The notes below the pieces were generated by a model. The model did no database searches. It saw only the letters and a program-made list of their open reading frames with translations, and was not told where the DNA came from. Both the position numbers and the translations under genes were made by a program. DNA of 64,000 bases from NCBI RefSeq assembly GCF_001618145.1, contig NZ_LQNF01000016.1:21031-85030 (forward strand). Direction: 5' to 3'. The DNA comes from Oceanobacillus damuensis (GTDB lineage: Bacteria > Bacillota > Bacilli > Bacillales > Amphibacillaceae). Positions 1 to 8,638 of the stretch are shown here, one piece after another. How positions within the stretch are numbered: the stretch's first letter is position 1; every line of letters starts with the position of its first letter.

Positions 1-1565
1 ACTGAATCACTTACACCCAATATATAATCCTGGTGATGAACATAAAGCATCGGTGCGATATCTACAAGCATTTCCTGAATCTCACTGTATAATTCAAGAC
101 GTGTATCTGGATCTGGCTCCTGACGTGCTTGATCTAGCAAAGCATCTAACTCAGGGTCTGCAGTAAATGTGCGGTTACCTGGTTCTCCGATGTTATCAGA
201 GTGAAGTAATGCATACAATCCATAGTCCGCATCCCCAGTAACAGTTGACCAGCCAAGGATAAACATTTCGTGCTCTCCATTTGCAGTCTGCTCCAGGTAA
301 GCACCCCATTCTACAACTTCAATTTCAATATCAATTCCGAATTCTTCAAGCTGTGCCTGAATGTTAGTTGCTGTATCAATTCGTTCCTGATTATCATTTG
401 TCCATAGAGTAGTAGAGAATCCATCTTCATATCCTGCTTCTGCCAATAGTTCTCTTGCAGCATCCGGGTCATACTCAAGTCCGGACACATTCTCATCATA
501 CCCGAAAACATCCGGTGCCAATGGTCCTGCAGCCGGGGTTCCGATACCGTCATAAATACCGTTGATAATTTGTTCTCTGTCTATTGCCATATTGATTGCC
601 TGACGGACAAGCGGATCATCGAATGGCTCTTTTTCCATATTGAATCCAATATAAGACAATCCAACACTACCTTGCTGTGCTACACTTGCACCATCCATCG
701 CTTCCACCTGTGCAACGTCATTCGGGCTGATTGGATTGGCGATATGTGATTCCCCTGTGTCCAGTTCAGCAACACGGGTCAACCCCTCACTTACAACTTT
801 AAATGTAACAGAGTCAAGCTTTGCAGGCTCACCCCAGTAATCTTCGTTTTTAACGAGTGTAATATCAGTTCCAGCGTTCCACTCCTCAAACTTGAAGAAA
901 CCTGTACCAATTGGATTTTCATTAATTACGCTCCCTGGCTCTTCCCCTTCTTCCATTGCAGCATAGTCTGCCTTTATTTGTTCCAAGGATACCATTGCTC
1001 CACCACTATGTGCTAAGTGAGCTGGAAGTGGAGAGAAAGGAAACTCAGTAGTAAAGCGGACAGTATAGTCATCCACTATTTCGATATCCGTAACCATATC
1101 GTAAAGGAAAGCACGTGGTGATGCCACATCCGGATCCAATATACGCTCGATGTTAGCTTTAACTACCTCCGCATTAAACTCGGAACCGTCATGAAATATT
1201 ACTCCTTCGCGAAGCTTGAATTCCCAAGTTGAATCGTCAACAGGTTCCCAGCTCTCAGCCAGGCTAGGCTGTACTTCCATATTTTCATCTTGCTTTATTA
1301 GTGATTCATAAATATTTGCCTGTACATCACTTGAAGGTACATCATTTGAACCGGCAGGATCCAAGGATACTGCATCAGACAGGTTGGCAATTACCAGGTT
1401 TCCACCAGTACCATCTCCACCTTCAGTTCCTTCTGTGCCTTCTGTTTCTTCAGCACTGTCATCTTCTGTTCCTGACTCGTCCGGTTCGCTCGCACAAGCA
1501 ACAAGTACTACACTCAGCAGTAAACCAAAAACAAGTAATAAAAGTGACTTTTTGGAAAACTTCAT
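1..1565 (-). CDS. Peptide ABC transporter substrate-binding lipoprotein, partial (family 5)
   Basis: The reading frame is open from an ATG at 1565 to the left window edge, so the C-terminus is missing. A GGGGGT ribosome binding site precedes the start. Residues 1-24 form a lipoprotein signal ending in the lipobox LVAC (Cys24), followed by a low-complexity Thr/Glu/Gly linker. The body matches family 5 solute-binding proteins (OppA/DppA/GsiB type), with features such as AINMAIDREQI and a conserved DPDAARELLAEAGY segment. The protein would capture oligopeptides or glutathione-like ligands outside the membrane for an ABC importer, whose other subunits are not visible here. It diverges from the serine hydrolase at 1844. 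Family assignment is firm; ligand is unknown. Confidence 0.9.
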   Translation of the reverse strand, partial: MKFSKKSLLLLVFGLLLSVVLVACASEPDESGTEDDSAEETEGTEGTEGGDGTGGNLVIANLSDAVSLDPAGSNDVPSSDVQANIYESLIKQDENMEVQPSLAESWEPVDDSTWEFKLREGVIFHDGSEFNAEVVKANIERILDPDVASPRAFLYDMVTDIEIVDDYTVRFTTEFPFSPLPAHLAHSGGAMVSLEQIKADYAAMEEGEEPGSVINENPIGTGFFKFEEWNAGTDITLVKNEDYWGEPAKLDSVTFKVVSEGLTRVAELDTGESHIANPISPNDVAQVEAMDGASVAQQGSVGLSYIGFNMEKEPFDDPLVRQAINMAIDREQIINGIYDGIGTPAAGPLAPDVFGYDENVSGLEYDPDAARELLAEAGYEDGFSTTLWTNDNQERIDTATNIQAQLEEFGIDIEIEVVEWGAYLEQTANGEHEMFILGWSTVTGDADYGLYALLHSDNIGEPGNRTFTADPELDALLDQARQEPDPDTRLELYSEIQEMLVDIAPMLYVHHQDYILGVSDS

Positions 1566-1843
1566 ATTAATCTGACCCCCATTTCTTTTGATAGCCATTA
1601 AATTATGTAAAAAAGGCTACTCAATGTTTATATTAACCTATTATTCTAAAAATTACAATCAAATTGTATTCTCCTTCTTCACTGAATATTTTTTCATAGA
1701 TTGGAAATGTAATCGGTTTTATTGTCACTAAGGAGGGAGGATTAGACAGAAATTTAAAGTGATTTCTTGACAATATTAAGAAAATTCAATATGATAGTTG
1801 CTAATAATACTTCCATACTTGTGCCAATGAAAGGGGGAAGGAA

Positions 1844-2632
1844 ATGAGTCTTGCAAAATTGGAATCTGCCTTGCTTTCGTTAATAAACGATGATAGAGAA
1901 AACTTCTCCATAGCCGTACATACCGATGAAGGTAATATTAACATAAATGCCGATAAACCAAGACAATCCGCTAGTCTCGCTAAATTATTCATTTTGGCTA
2001 AAGTGTACGAGCAGGTGGAGACCGGTTCCCTTTTATTAGACAAACTCGTTTACATTGATTCCAAGAAAATGGTCGGTGGATCAGGAGTCATCAGCTATTT
2101 AACGAACTGCCATGTATACAGTTATCAGAATCTGGTTGAACTGATGACGATTGTGTCCGACAATACTGCCTCCAACATTTTACTGGAAACAATTGGCGCG
2201 GAACAGACAAATCAATTTGCAAGAAAGCTCGGTTGCAGCAATACGAACCTTGGAAGAAATTTCATGGATCAGGTCTCTCGAATGGACGGTTTTGAAAACG
2301 TTACCACAGCCTGTGATGTATGCAACTTACTCACCCACTTTTCAAGGGAAAATGGCTTTTTTACAGAAAACAGCAGAAGGAATATAAAGAAGATACTTGG
2401 CAATCAGCAATTTAACAGTAAACTTTCCAGTTATCACCAATACGATTCAACCATTAAAATATATCATAAGACTGGTGAATTACAAGGTGTCGAACATGAC
2501 GCTGCCATTATGGAAGCTAACGGCAACACGATGGAGGTCGCCGTACTGACCGAAGGCTGGAGCAATAATGGTATGGCACAGTACTATCTAGCCGAAATTG
2601 GAAGGATGTTAAGAAATTATTTAGTCAGCTGA
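1844..2632 (+). CDS. Class A beta-lactamase-fold serine hydrolase, cytoplasmic
   Basis: This 262-residue protein carries the three marks of the penicillin-recognising serine hydrolase fold: SLAK at 44-47 (catalytic Ser44, Lys47), SDN at 105-107 and KTG at 209-211. I see no signal peptide or membrane anchor, so it should be cytoplasmic. The ExxLN element that supplies the general base in true class A beta-lactamases is not evident around 148-165, which argues against antibiotic hydrolysis and for a peptidase or amidase role. A GGGGGAAGGAA ribosome binding site supports the ATG. The gene is followed after 40 bp by the regulator at 2673, probably one operon, and diverges from a peptide-binding protein gene, so peptide turnover is a plausible but inferred function. 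Confidence 0.82.
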   Translation: MSLAKLESALLSLINDDRENFSIAVHTDEGNININADKPRQSASLAKLFILAKVYEQVETGSLLLDKLVYIDSKKMVGGSGVISYLTNCHVYSYQNLVELMTIVSDNTASNILLETIGAEQTNQFARKLGCSNTNLGRNFMDQVSRMDGFENVTTACDVCNLLTHFSRENGFFTENSRRNIKKILGNQQFNSKLSSYHQYDSTIKIYHKTGELQGVEHDAAIMEANGNTMEVAVLTEGWSNNGMAQYYLAEIGRMLRNYLVS

Positions 2633-2672
2633 CTTTTAACAGCAAACTTTTATAAGATAGGAGTGTATTCAA

Positions 2673-3962
2673 TTGAATACAAAAATTGCGGTATTTGGCC
2701 GACCGGAAACCATAGACCGGGTTGTTGCTTTAACTGAAGGATATGTCGAAATAGAAATCCTGCCTTTTTCATACTCTCATTCGAGGGAAGTTCCGGAATT
2801 GGTTGAAAGGGCTTTCATGTGTGATGTCTACTTATTTACAGGGTCGCTTTCCTACATTTATGCGAAAGACAAGATTAAAAGAAAGAGCCTTCCCGCGGTG
2901 CACATCGCCCATGATGAGTATATGATTCTTACTTCTTTCTACCGGTTAAGAAATATCTTCAATCAGGAGCTCGACAGGATATCGATTGATATTTTCAATG
3001 GTAAATATCTGAGGGAAGTTGCAGAGGAGCTCGGCTTTGAAGGTAAATCCATCTATTCGTATAGCTTTGGGAAAGATCCCCAGCCTGATATTGATCAAAT
3101 TGCCAATTTCCATAAAAAAAATTGGGAAGAAGGTAAGATTGATAATGTTCTTACATGCTCCAGAGAAGTGGAATCCCATATGAAAGATGCCGGTATACCA
3201 GTAATCTGCATGAGCATACCCGATATAAACATCAAAAGGGCAATTGAACAGGCAAAATCCCTTACAGACCTGAAGAAAACTACTGGAACACAGCTTGTCA
3301 CCGGTTATATACGGATAAAGGAATCGGAAACCGAATCAGAAGATAATCAACAGTCATATGAACAAAATCTTTATCACTTAAAAGACATTTTAGCAGGTTT
3401 TGCACAACGCACGGATTCTTTTCTTTCCCATAACAGAAACGACCAATTTGTTCTGGTGGGAACGAAAAAGCTGCTCGATCACCTGCAGAACCATTATCGT
3501 GACTTCCCTCTCATGAGAGAGATTGGATCAACGATAGATATGACAATTGATATGGGATTCGGACTCGGATTAACTGCCAAAGAATCGGAAGCACACGCAC
3601 TGCTGGCAATGGAAAAATGCGGCAAAGACAAAAGAAGCCTCAGTTATATTGTAAATGAAAGAAAAGACATCATCGGACCAATCGGCATCAAACGGGACAT
3701 CGATACATCCCGTCTGTTTCATGAACTGATTCATAAAGCCCGTTTGAATAATGAGCTATCCTATAATTTTATAGACTTCATTACGGAAAGAAATAACGAA
3801 CCATTTTCATCAAATGACATTGCCAGCTATTATAAAGTTACAAAGCGAAGTGCTGAACGCACGGTGAACAAGCTGCTTTCAGGGGATGTCATTAAAGTAT
3901 CGGGTGAGGAACGTCCATATTTAAAAGGAAGGCCTCGTAAATTATTTACACTGAACCAATAG
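2673..3962 (+). CDS. Winged-helix regulator with degenerate nucleotide-cyclase-like domain
   Basis: This 429-residue protein starts at a TTG supported by ATAGGAG. The N-terminal ~200 residues look like a Rossmann-type sensing domain (opening with IAVFGRPETIDRVV). Residues ~205-340 resemble the GGDEF/GTP cyclohydrolase III fold, with a GLGLTAKESEAHALLAMEKC stretch recalling the family's TAxEAxxNAxxAL element, but no GGDEF catalytic motif. The C-terminal ~65 residues read as a winged helix (SSNDIASYYKVTKRSAERTV) ending in a basic GRPRK tail. It is most likely a transcription factor controlling the adjacent hydrolase and perhaps the divergent peptide-binding gene. Domain boundaries are judged by eye; the ligand is unknown. 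Confidence 0.65.
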   Translation: MNTKIAVFGRPETIDRVVALTEGYVEIEILPFSYSHSREVPELVERAFMCDVYLFTGSLSYIYAKDKIKRKSLPAVHIAHDEYMILTSFYRLRNIFNQELDRISIDIFNGKYLREVAEELGFEGKSIYSYSFGKDPQPDIDQIANFHKKNWEEGKIDNVLTCSREVESHMKDAGIPVICMSIPDINIKRAIEQAKSLTDLKKTTGTQLVTGYIRIKESETESEDNQQSYEQNLYHLKDILAGFAQRTDSFLSHNRNDQFVLVGTKKLLDHLQNHYRDFPLMREIGSTIDMTIDMGFGLGLTAKESEAHALLAMEKCGKDKRSLSYIVNERKDIIGPIGIKRDIDTSRLFHELIHKARLNNELSYNFIDFITERNNEPFSSNDIASYYKVTKRSAERTVNKLLSGDVIKVSGEERPYLKGRPRKLFTLNQ

Positions 3963-3995
3963 CAACAAATCGAGCAATAGAGCCTAACAACGGAA

Positions 3996-4054
3996 ATAAA
4001 TAACTGCAGGAGCAGGTGGTGCATACCCTTCTCCTTCAATTATTTATTTTTCCA
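3996..4054. terminator. Bidirectional terminator between convergent genes
   Basis: An A/T-rich imperfect stem (GGAAATAAATAA pairing with TTATTTATTTTTCC) with inner GGAG/CTCC and GG/CC pairs separates the convergent regulator and DUF-type gene. It is A-rich on one side and T-rich on the other, as expected for termination in both directions. The inner loop is bulged, so confidence is moderate. Confidence 0.55.
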
Positions 4055-4370
4055 GCTCGAACGCATTATTTTTCATTAATATTCCGATCGCATCATTAAG
4101 GTCGTCTTCCTCTATTTGTCCTTCAATTAAATGTGTTAGAGGCGCATCACTGTCCTGTGAAGCTTCTTCCCCACCAACTTTATTGAGACCGACTGTTCCA
4201 GTTACTCCCCAGGTTGGGCCTATTGGGGCAATTGGTATATATCTTGGATTCTCATCTGTTGCGGGAATCTGATCGACAATTAAATTGGTCACCTTAAGTG
4301 TTTTTAGTGCAGAACGGGCTGATTCGGCATCATTCTCTGATTTGAAATAAGCAAGTATTTTTCTTGCCAT
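4044..4370 (-). CDS. Hypothetical small protein, general-stress-like fold
   Basis: This is a 108-residue cytoplasmic protein I cannot name. I start it at the ATG at 4370 (MARKILAYF), because the upstream in-frame ATG at 4382 sits directly against the AAAGGA ribosome binding site, whereas 4370 has usable spacing. The N-terminus (ILAYFKSENDAESARSALK) looks like a ferredoxin-like beta-alpha-beta unit of the kind seen in small Bacillus proteins that handle 'spatial' duplicates of conserved residues. A central Gly/Pro/Thr-rich segment (IAPIGPTWGVTGTVG) could be a glycine-zipper-like hydrophobic stretch. It ends convergently with the regulator. No function is claimed. Confidence 0.6.
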   Translation of the reverse strand: MARKILAYFKSENDAESARSALKTLKVTNLIVDQIPATDENPRYIPIAPIGPTWGVTGTVGLNKVGGEEASQDSDAPLTHLIEGQIEEDDLNDAIGILMKNNAFELEK

Positions 4371-4439
4371 GAAAACCAACATCCTTTCGTGCGCTATTTC
4401 TATTCTATTTTCCCCGATTTATTGCGATGCAAACAAAAG

Positions 4440-5295
4440 TCTCAACATTCGCACCAAGAAAATTAGCTTAAACAGTTAACTGGGTTAAACTTGGAAGGTC
4501 TCTAATAATCCCCTTGCAAACCTGATGAAAAAAGGCTATTCACAAGATATTTTTCTTTTTTATTACTGCATAGTTGATATAAAATGCGAAGTAAATTAAG
4601 TTTATTCTTGGAGATAAGTGCTCTTGCCGCCGTCCGGGATCGCTCTGGGCGGATGCGCATCCTTAGGGCACGGCCTCAGCCTCCTCGAGAAAACCACTCT
4701 GCGGGGTCTTCGGACACGTGCTATTCCCGCAGGACAAGGAACGCTTCGTCAGCATTCGCATCGCACGAAGAAAATTGGTTTGTATTTTCGAGGAGTCACC
4801 GCCCGCCGCTCACCCGGACTGGTAAAGCTGTGTATTACTAGTTTAGCTATTGCACAGGTAGTAAGTGACAGCAATCCGCTAACCAGCTCTGGGAAATACA
4901 CGGAGACTTCTGCGGGAAGAGAGGCATAGGTGAGACACTGAAATGCGTTAGCATGAAGGGGCTCACCAGCCGCCCGCGAAATGCGCAGTGTATTTCCCAG
5001 AGCGGTAGCCGGAGTAACTTGCTTCCATTATCAGCTAAAGATTTAGCGTAAACAGAAGTTACGTCGCATCTTACACAAACTGCAAATAAAAAGCTGTAAA
5101 ACTAAAAGAACGATGGGGATAGGTTTATCCAGAGTGCTCAGTGAAAATAGTTAATCCAAAGTCAACTTGAGCAGTGCAACTCACGCTCTCTGCCAAGGCT
5201 CACTTATCCATTTCCTTCTGTGAAAGTTGAGCAAAAATCTAATACCGGAATTGCCTGGTATGAAAGAAGGTCAAAGAGTTGTTTAACCGTTCACA
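4440..5295 (+). repeat. Modular structured repeat, copy A (long form)
   Basis: This is one of four copies of a GC-rich element in otherwise AT-rich intergenic DNA. It has an outer flank at 4445-4560, a terminal TATAAAATGCGAAGTAA at about 4580, a structured core at 4620-5005 and a right terminal segment at about 5055-5085. The core has two inverted-repeat domains. The first is closed by GTCCGGG/CCCGGAC. The second is closed by GCTCTGGGAAATACAC at 4886-4901 pairing perfectly with 4988-5003, and encloses GGTGAG/CTCACC. Copy A carries a ~60-bp insertion (about 4732-4790) that is absent from copies B and C. Short open frames across it are compositional by-products, not genes. Confidence 0.85.
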
Positions 5296-5350
5296 CGCTT
5301 GGATGTTTAAATGTTGGTTTAACGAAAAAAGGGAATCCTATCCAGAACAT

Positions 5351-5375
5351 GAAAAAGAGACACAAATGTGCCTCT
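5351..5375 (-). terminator. Terminator of the SNF2 helicase gene
   Basis: Read on the minus strand, AGAGGCAC pairs with GTGTCTCT (one G-U) around an ATTT loop, followed by TTTTT. It lies immediately beyond the helicase stop codon. Confidence 0.7.
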
Positions 5376-5376
5376 C

Positions 5377-8300
5377 CTACAGACTCAGCAGTTCTCTGAC
5401 ATCTTCTTCACTCAGACTGGAAAGCATTGTTTCACCTGGCTGAATGACCTGATCAATCAATTCCCTTTTCTTCTGCTGTAAATCATAAATTTTTTCTTCT
5501 ATCGTTCCTTCTGTTACAAGTCGTATCACTTGAACCACGTTTTTCTGACCGAAACGGTGTGCCCGACCAGTAGCCTGATCTTCCACGGCGGGATTCCACC
5601 ATAAGTCATATAAAATAACAGTATCTGCCCCGGTAAGATTCAAGCCGGTACCTCCAGCTTTCAGGGAGATAAGGAATATGTTGTTTTCTCCATTATTAAA
5701 TCGTTCACTAAGCTCAACCCTTTCTTTGGAAGGCGTTTGCCCATGAAGATAAAAATAACCATACCCTTCTTTTTCCAAACGTTCTTTTATAATTTCATGC
5801 ATGCTTGTAAACTGGGAAAAAATCAGCATACGTTTTCCACTTTCCATTGCTGTTTTCACTGTTTCCATTAATTGTTCAAGCTTGCCTGAATGTGCTTCAT
5901 AATTTTCGATGAACAGAGCAGGATGACAACAGATTTGGCGCAGCCTGGTCAGACCTGCAAGGATTTTCATCCTGTTCTGGTTAAAACCATTGTCTTGGAA
6001 TGATTGTGCCGCCTCCTGCTGTACCTGCCTCAAATAGCCGACATATAGATCCTTCTGCTCTTTTGTCAGCTCAGAGACATGGACCGACTCAATCTTATCA
6101 GGAAGCTCTTTCAATACATCCTTTTTCAGTCTCCTCAAGATAAACGGACGAGTAAGCATAGCTATTTTCTCATTTGATAATTGTTTAAAGCTCCGGTGGT
6201 TAGGCATTAACCCCGGTAAAACAACCTGGAAAATCGCCCACAATTCATCGATTGAGTTTTCAATTGGTGTTCCACTCAAAGCAAACCGACGTGTTGCTGT
6301 TATCTCCCGAATGGCTTTTGATGTTTTTGTGGCATAATTTTTAATATATTGTGCTTCATCCAAAATCATTGTTTGGAAAGTAATTTCCCGGTAATATTCA
6401 ATATCCTGTCTCATTGTTGCATAGGAGGTGATCCAGACGTCAACATCTCCCGATTTTTCAATCAATTGATGACGTTCGTCAGGTATGCCAGTCAGAACCA
6501 CTGTAGAAAGACTCGGTGCAAACTTTTCGAATTCATTTTTCCAATTATAGACGACAGACGATGGAGCGACGATTACATGCGGTCCAATTGTTTCCCCTTC
6601 TGTTTCAGATGCAATGTAAGCGATGCTTTGTAACGTTTTCCCCAGCCCCATATCATCGGCAAGGATTCCTCCCAGATGATAATTGCTCAATGACTTGAAC
6701 CACTGGAATCCTGTCATTTGATAATTGCGTAATGATGCCTGAAGTGTTTCCGGCAGTTCATATACCTGATCTTCCGGTGATTTCAGATGATTCAGCAGTT
6801 GCCGAAATGACGGATCATAATTCTTTTTTGTATCGATCAGTTCATCCAGTTGGGCACCACGATACACTGGGATATGAACATTTCCATTATGCAGATCATT
6901 CTTATGGATATCCATATCATCGAAAAATCGTTTCATGGAAGAGAACTCTTCGCCTTCCAGCGATAATAGCTCCCCGCTGCCCAGCCGGTAGTACCGTTTC
7001 TTCTCGATGACTGCATTAAGAATTTCATTAATTTCCGAGTCATTTACACCGTTAATATCAAAACCAATTTCCAAAAGATTGGACGAAGATTCAAGACGCA
7101 CACTTGTACTTGGTAGTGGCTCATTTTCAGCAATCATTCCGCGTATATCCTGTGTTAAGTACAATTCAACATAGTCATTCAGCAAAGGCAATACATGATA
7201 AAGGAAATCATATAGCTCTTCCTCCTCCGCTTCAATGTATAAATCCTTCCCATTGTAATGGAAATTGGCATGCTCAATCAGCTGCATAATTTGCTGTTCC
7301 TTCTCCACATCACGAATGATGATGACATCATTATTCTCTTTGCGTCCAGTGAATGGGTCTACCGTCTGATCACCGTAATGGTACTCCAATTTGCCCGTAA
7401 TCCAGGCATTTTTCACTTCCAGATATAGCTTTGCACTTAATGGTACCTGGATAATCTCTGCAGTGATCGTTTCCTCTAACTCGACATTACCGATTTTCTT
7501 TAATGAAGGCATTACTTCCGATAAGAAAGTATCCGCCTGGGCTTTGCTGATTGGAAGCTCAAGGTCATTCATGCCAAATCGTGAAATTTCCTCCAATATC
7601 CGAACCTGTTCTTTGGCTGGATAATAGAATATCCCTTGATGGAACAGCATTTCATACAATTGAAAATACGTTGCTCCTTCAGCATCTCCGATTTTCAGCA
7701 TCAAATCATTGCGTTCGTTTTTCGTTACAGAAAAGTTAAATGGCAATGAATCCTCCGCGATCATGACATTCTGAAAGCTTTTGTTCTTTGTCTCAACTGT
7801 AAAGTCCCTTTCGGATAGTTTTTCAATAAGCTCTTTGGCGGCAAGCGGAGGAATCGTTAAATATCTTTTATCACCACTGTTTCCCTCCAACGTAAAAGTG
7901 GAGGAATAGCTTTGGTAAATTTTTTCATTCTGTTTAATGTCAAACAGCATCTCAAAAATCTCGTAATCCTTTTGCAGGAAATAATGGGTTTCAGGATTAT
8001 ACGTAAATTTTTTCGTGAAATAGTGATCACGTCCAAGAAGCACATCACTTAAAAACTCCAAGGCATCCTTCACAACATAGCAATGCTTTTCACCGGTCCT
8101 TATTTCCAGCTGCAGCTTCTTATCAAAGCTCCATCTGCAGTAATACTCGACATGCATGGGAATTTTATCCGTCAAAATATTCGACGTCCCATTCTGCTGC
8201 GGAACCTGGCTTAAAGCTTGTATAAAGCTGTTTGTCAGCTGATAATTAGGTTTGACAGCTGCATTCGGTGCAGTCGATTCCATATTGACAATGCTGATCA

Positions 8301-8562
8301 GTGTCGCAGCTATATGCTTGCAGGAGCCAAACGTTTCAAATGCAGGGCAGTCACAATATGTTTCAATGGAACCTCTATCAAAATCCTTCATGTTAATTTC
8401 CACAAAGTAATCCTCTGAACCATGGACCGTCGCTGTCCACACAAGGTAATTTATATCATATAAAAGATCGCTCACTTTATTTTGTTTATAATAGTCCATT
8501 CCTCGCCTATAGACGATAGCTGGAAATAATTTCTGGATGTTAATATCACTTATTTTTTTCAA
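5377..8562 (-). CDS. SWIM-domain SNF2-family DNA helicase/ATPase (YwqA-like)
   Basis: This 1061-residue SNF2 protein starts at a TTG with AGGTGG upstream (spacing about 12). A SWIM zinc finger lies near residues 70-90 (CDCPAF...CKHIA, the CxC...CxH pattern). A long middle region precedes the ATPase core. That core has Walker A in ADDMGLGKT near 620, a DEAQ box (ILDEAQYIKN) in place of DEAH, a SGTPIEN motif, and the helicase C lobe with FLISLKAGGTGLNL and GRAHRFGQ. It should be a cytoplasmic DNA-stimulated translocase remodelling nucleoprotein complexes, possibly in transcription or repair, as proposed for the B. subtilis YwqA group. It is monocistronic by its own terminator. Confidence 0.93.
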   Translation of the reverse strand: MKKISDINIQKLFPAIVYRRGMDYYKQNKVSDLLYDINYLVWTATVHGSEDYFVEINMKDFDRGSIETYCDCPAFETFGSCKHIAATLISIVNMESTAPNAAVKPNYQLTNSFIQALSQVPQQNGTSNILTDKIPMHVEYYCRWSFDKKLQLEIRTGEKHCYVVKDALEFLSDVLLGRDHYFTKKFTYNPETHYFLQKDYEIFEMLFDIKQNEKIYQSYSSTFTLEGNSGDKRYLTIPPLAAKELIEKLSERDFTVETKNKSFQNVMIAEDSLPFNFSVTKNERNDLMLKIGDAEGATYFQLYEMLFHQGIFYYPAKEQVRILEEISRFGMNDLELPISKAQADTFLSEVMPSLKKIGNVELEETITAEIIQVPLSAKLYLEVKNAWITGKLEYHYGDQTVDPFTGRKENNDVIIIRDVEKEQQIMQLIEHANFHYNGKDLYIEAEEEELYDFLYHVLPLLNDYVELYLTQDIRGMIAENEPLPSTSVRLESSSNLLEIGFDINGVNDSEINEILNAVIEKKRYYRLGSGELLSLEGEEFSSMKRFFDDMDIHKNDLHNGNVHIPVYRGAQLDELIDTKKNYDPSFRQLLNHLKSPEDQVYELPETLQASLRNYQMTGFQWFKSLSNYHLGGILADDMGLGKTLQSIAYIASETEGETIGPHVIVAPSSVVYNWKNEFEKFAPSLSTVVLTGIPDERHQLIEKSGDVDVWITSYATMRQDIEYYREITFQTMILDEAQYIKNYATKTSKAIREITATRRFALSGTPIENSIDELWAIFQVVLPGLMPNHRSFKQLSNEKIAMLTRPFILRRLKKDVLKELPDKIESVHVSELTKEQKDLYVGYLRQVQQEAAQSFQDNGFNQNRMKILAGLTRLRQICCHPALFIENYEAHSGKLEQLMETVKTAMESGKRMLIFSQFTSMHEIIKERLEKEGYGYFYLHGQTPSKERVELSERFNNGENNIFLISLKAGGTGLNLTGADTVILYDLWWNPAVEDQATGRAHRFGQKNVVQVIRLVTEGTIEEKIYDLQQKKRELIDQVIQPGETMLSSLSEEDVRELLSL

Positions 8563-8638
8563 AATACAAGGAACCCACCTTCTAGTATCTGATTCTATTA
8601 TTGTATACGAGTTTAGTTGGTTTTTGAAATAATCGAAC

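Noticed and set aside
1301..1575. Two plus-strand open frames near the left end
   Set aside because: They lie antisense to the signal peptide and linker of the peptide-binding protein, which explains the low-complexity composition.
4584..4929. 85- and 103-residue open frames across repeat copy A (and similar frames in B, C and D)
   Set aside because: The frames follow the GC-rich repeat, appear in several frames at once, differ between copies and lack ribosome binding sites. The structured repeat explains them.
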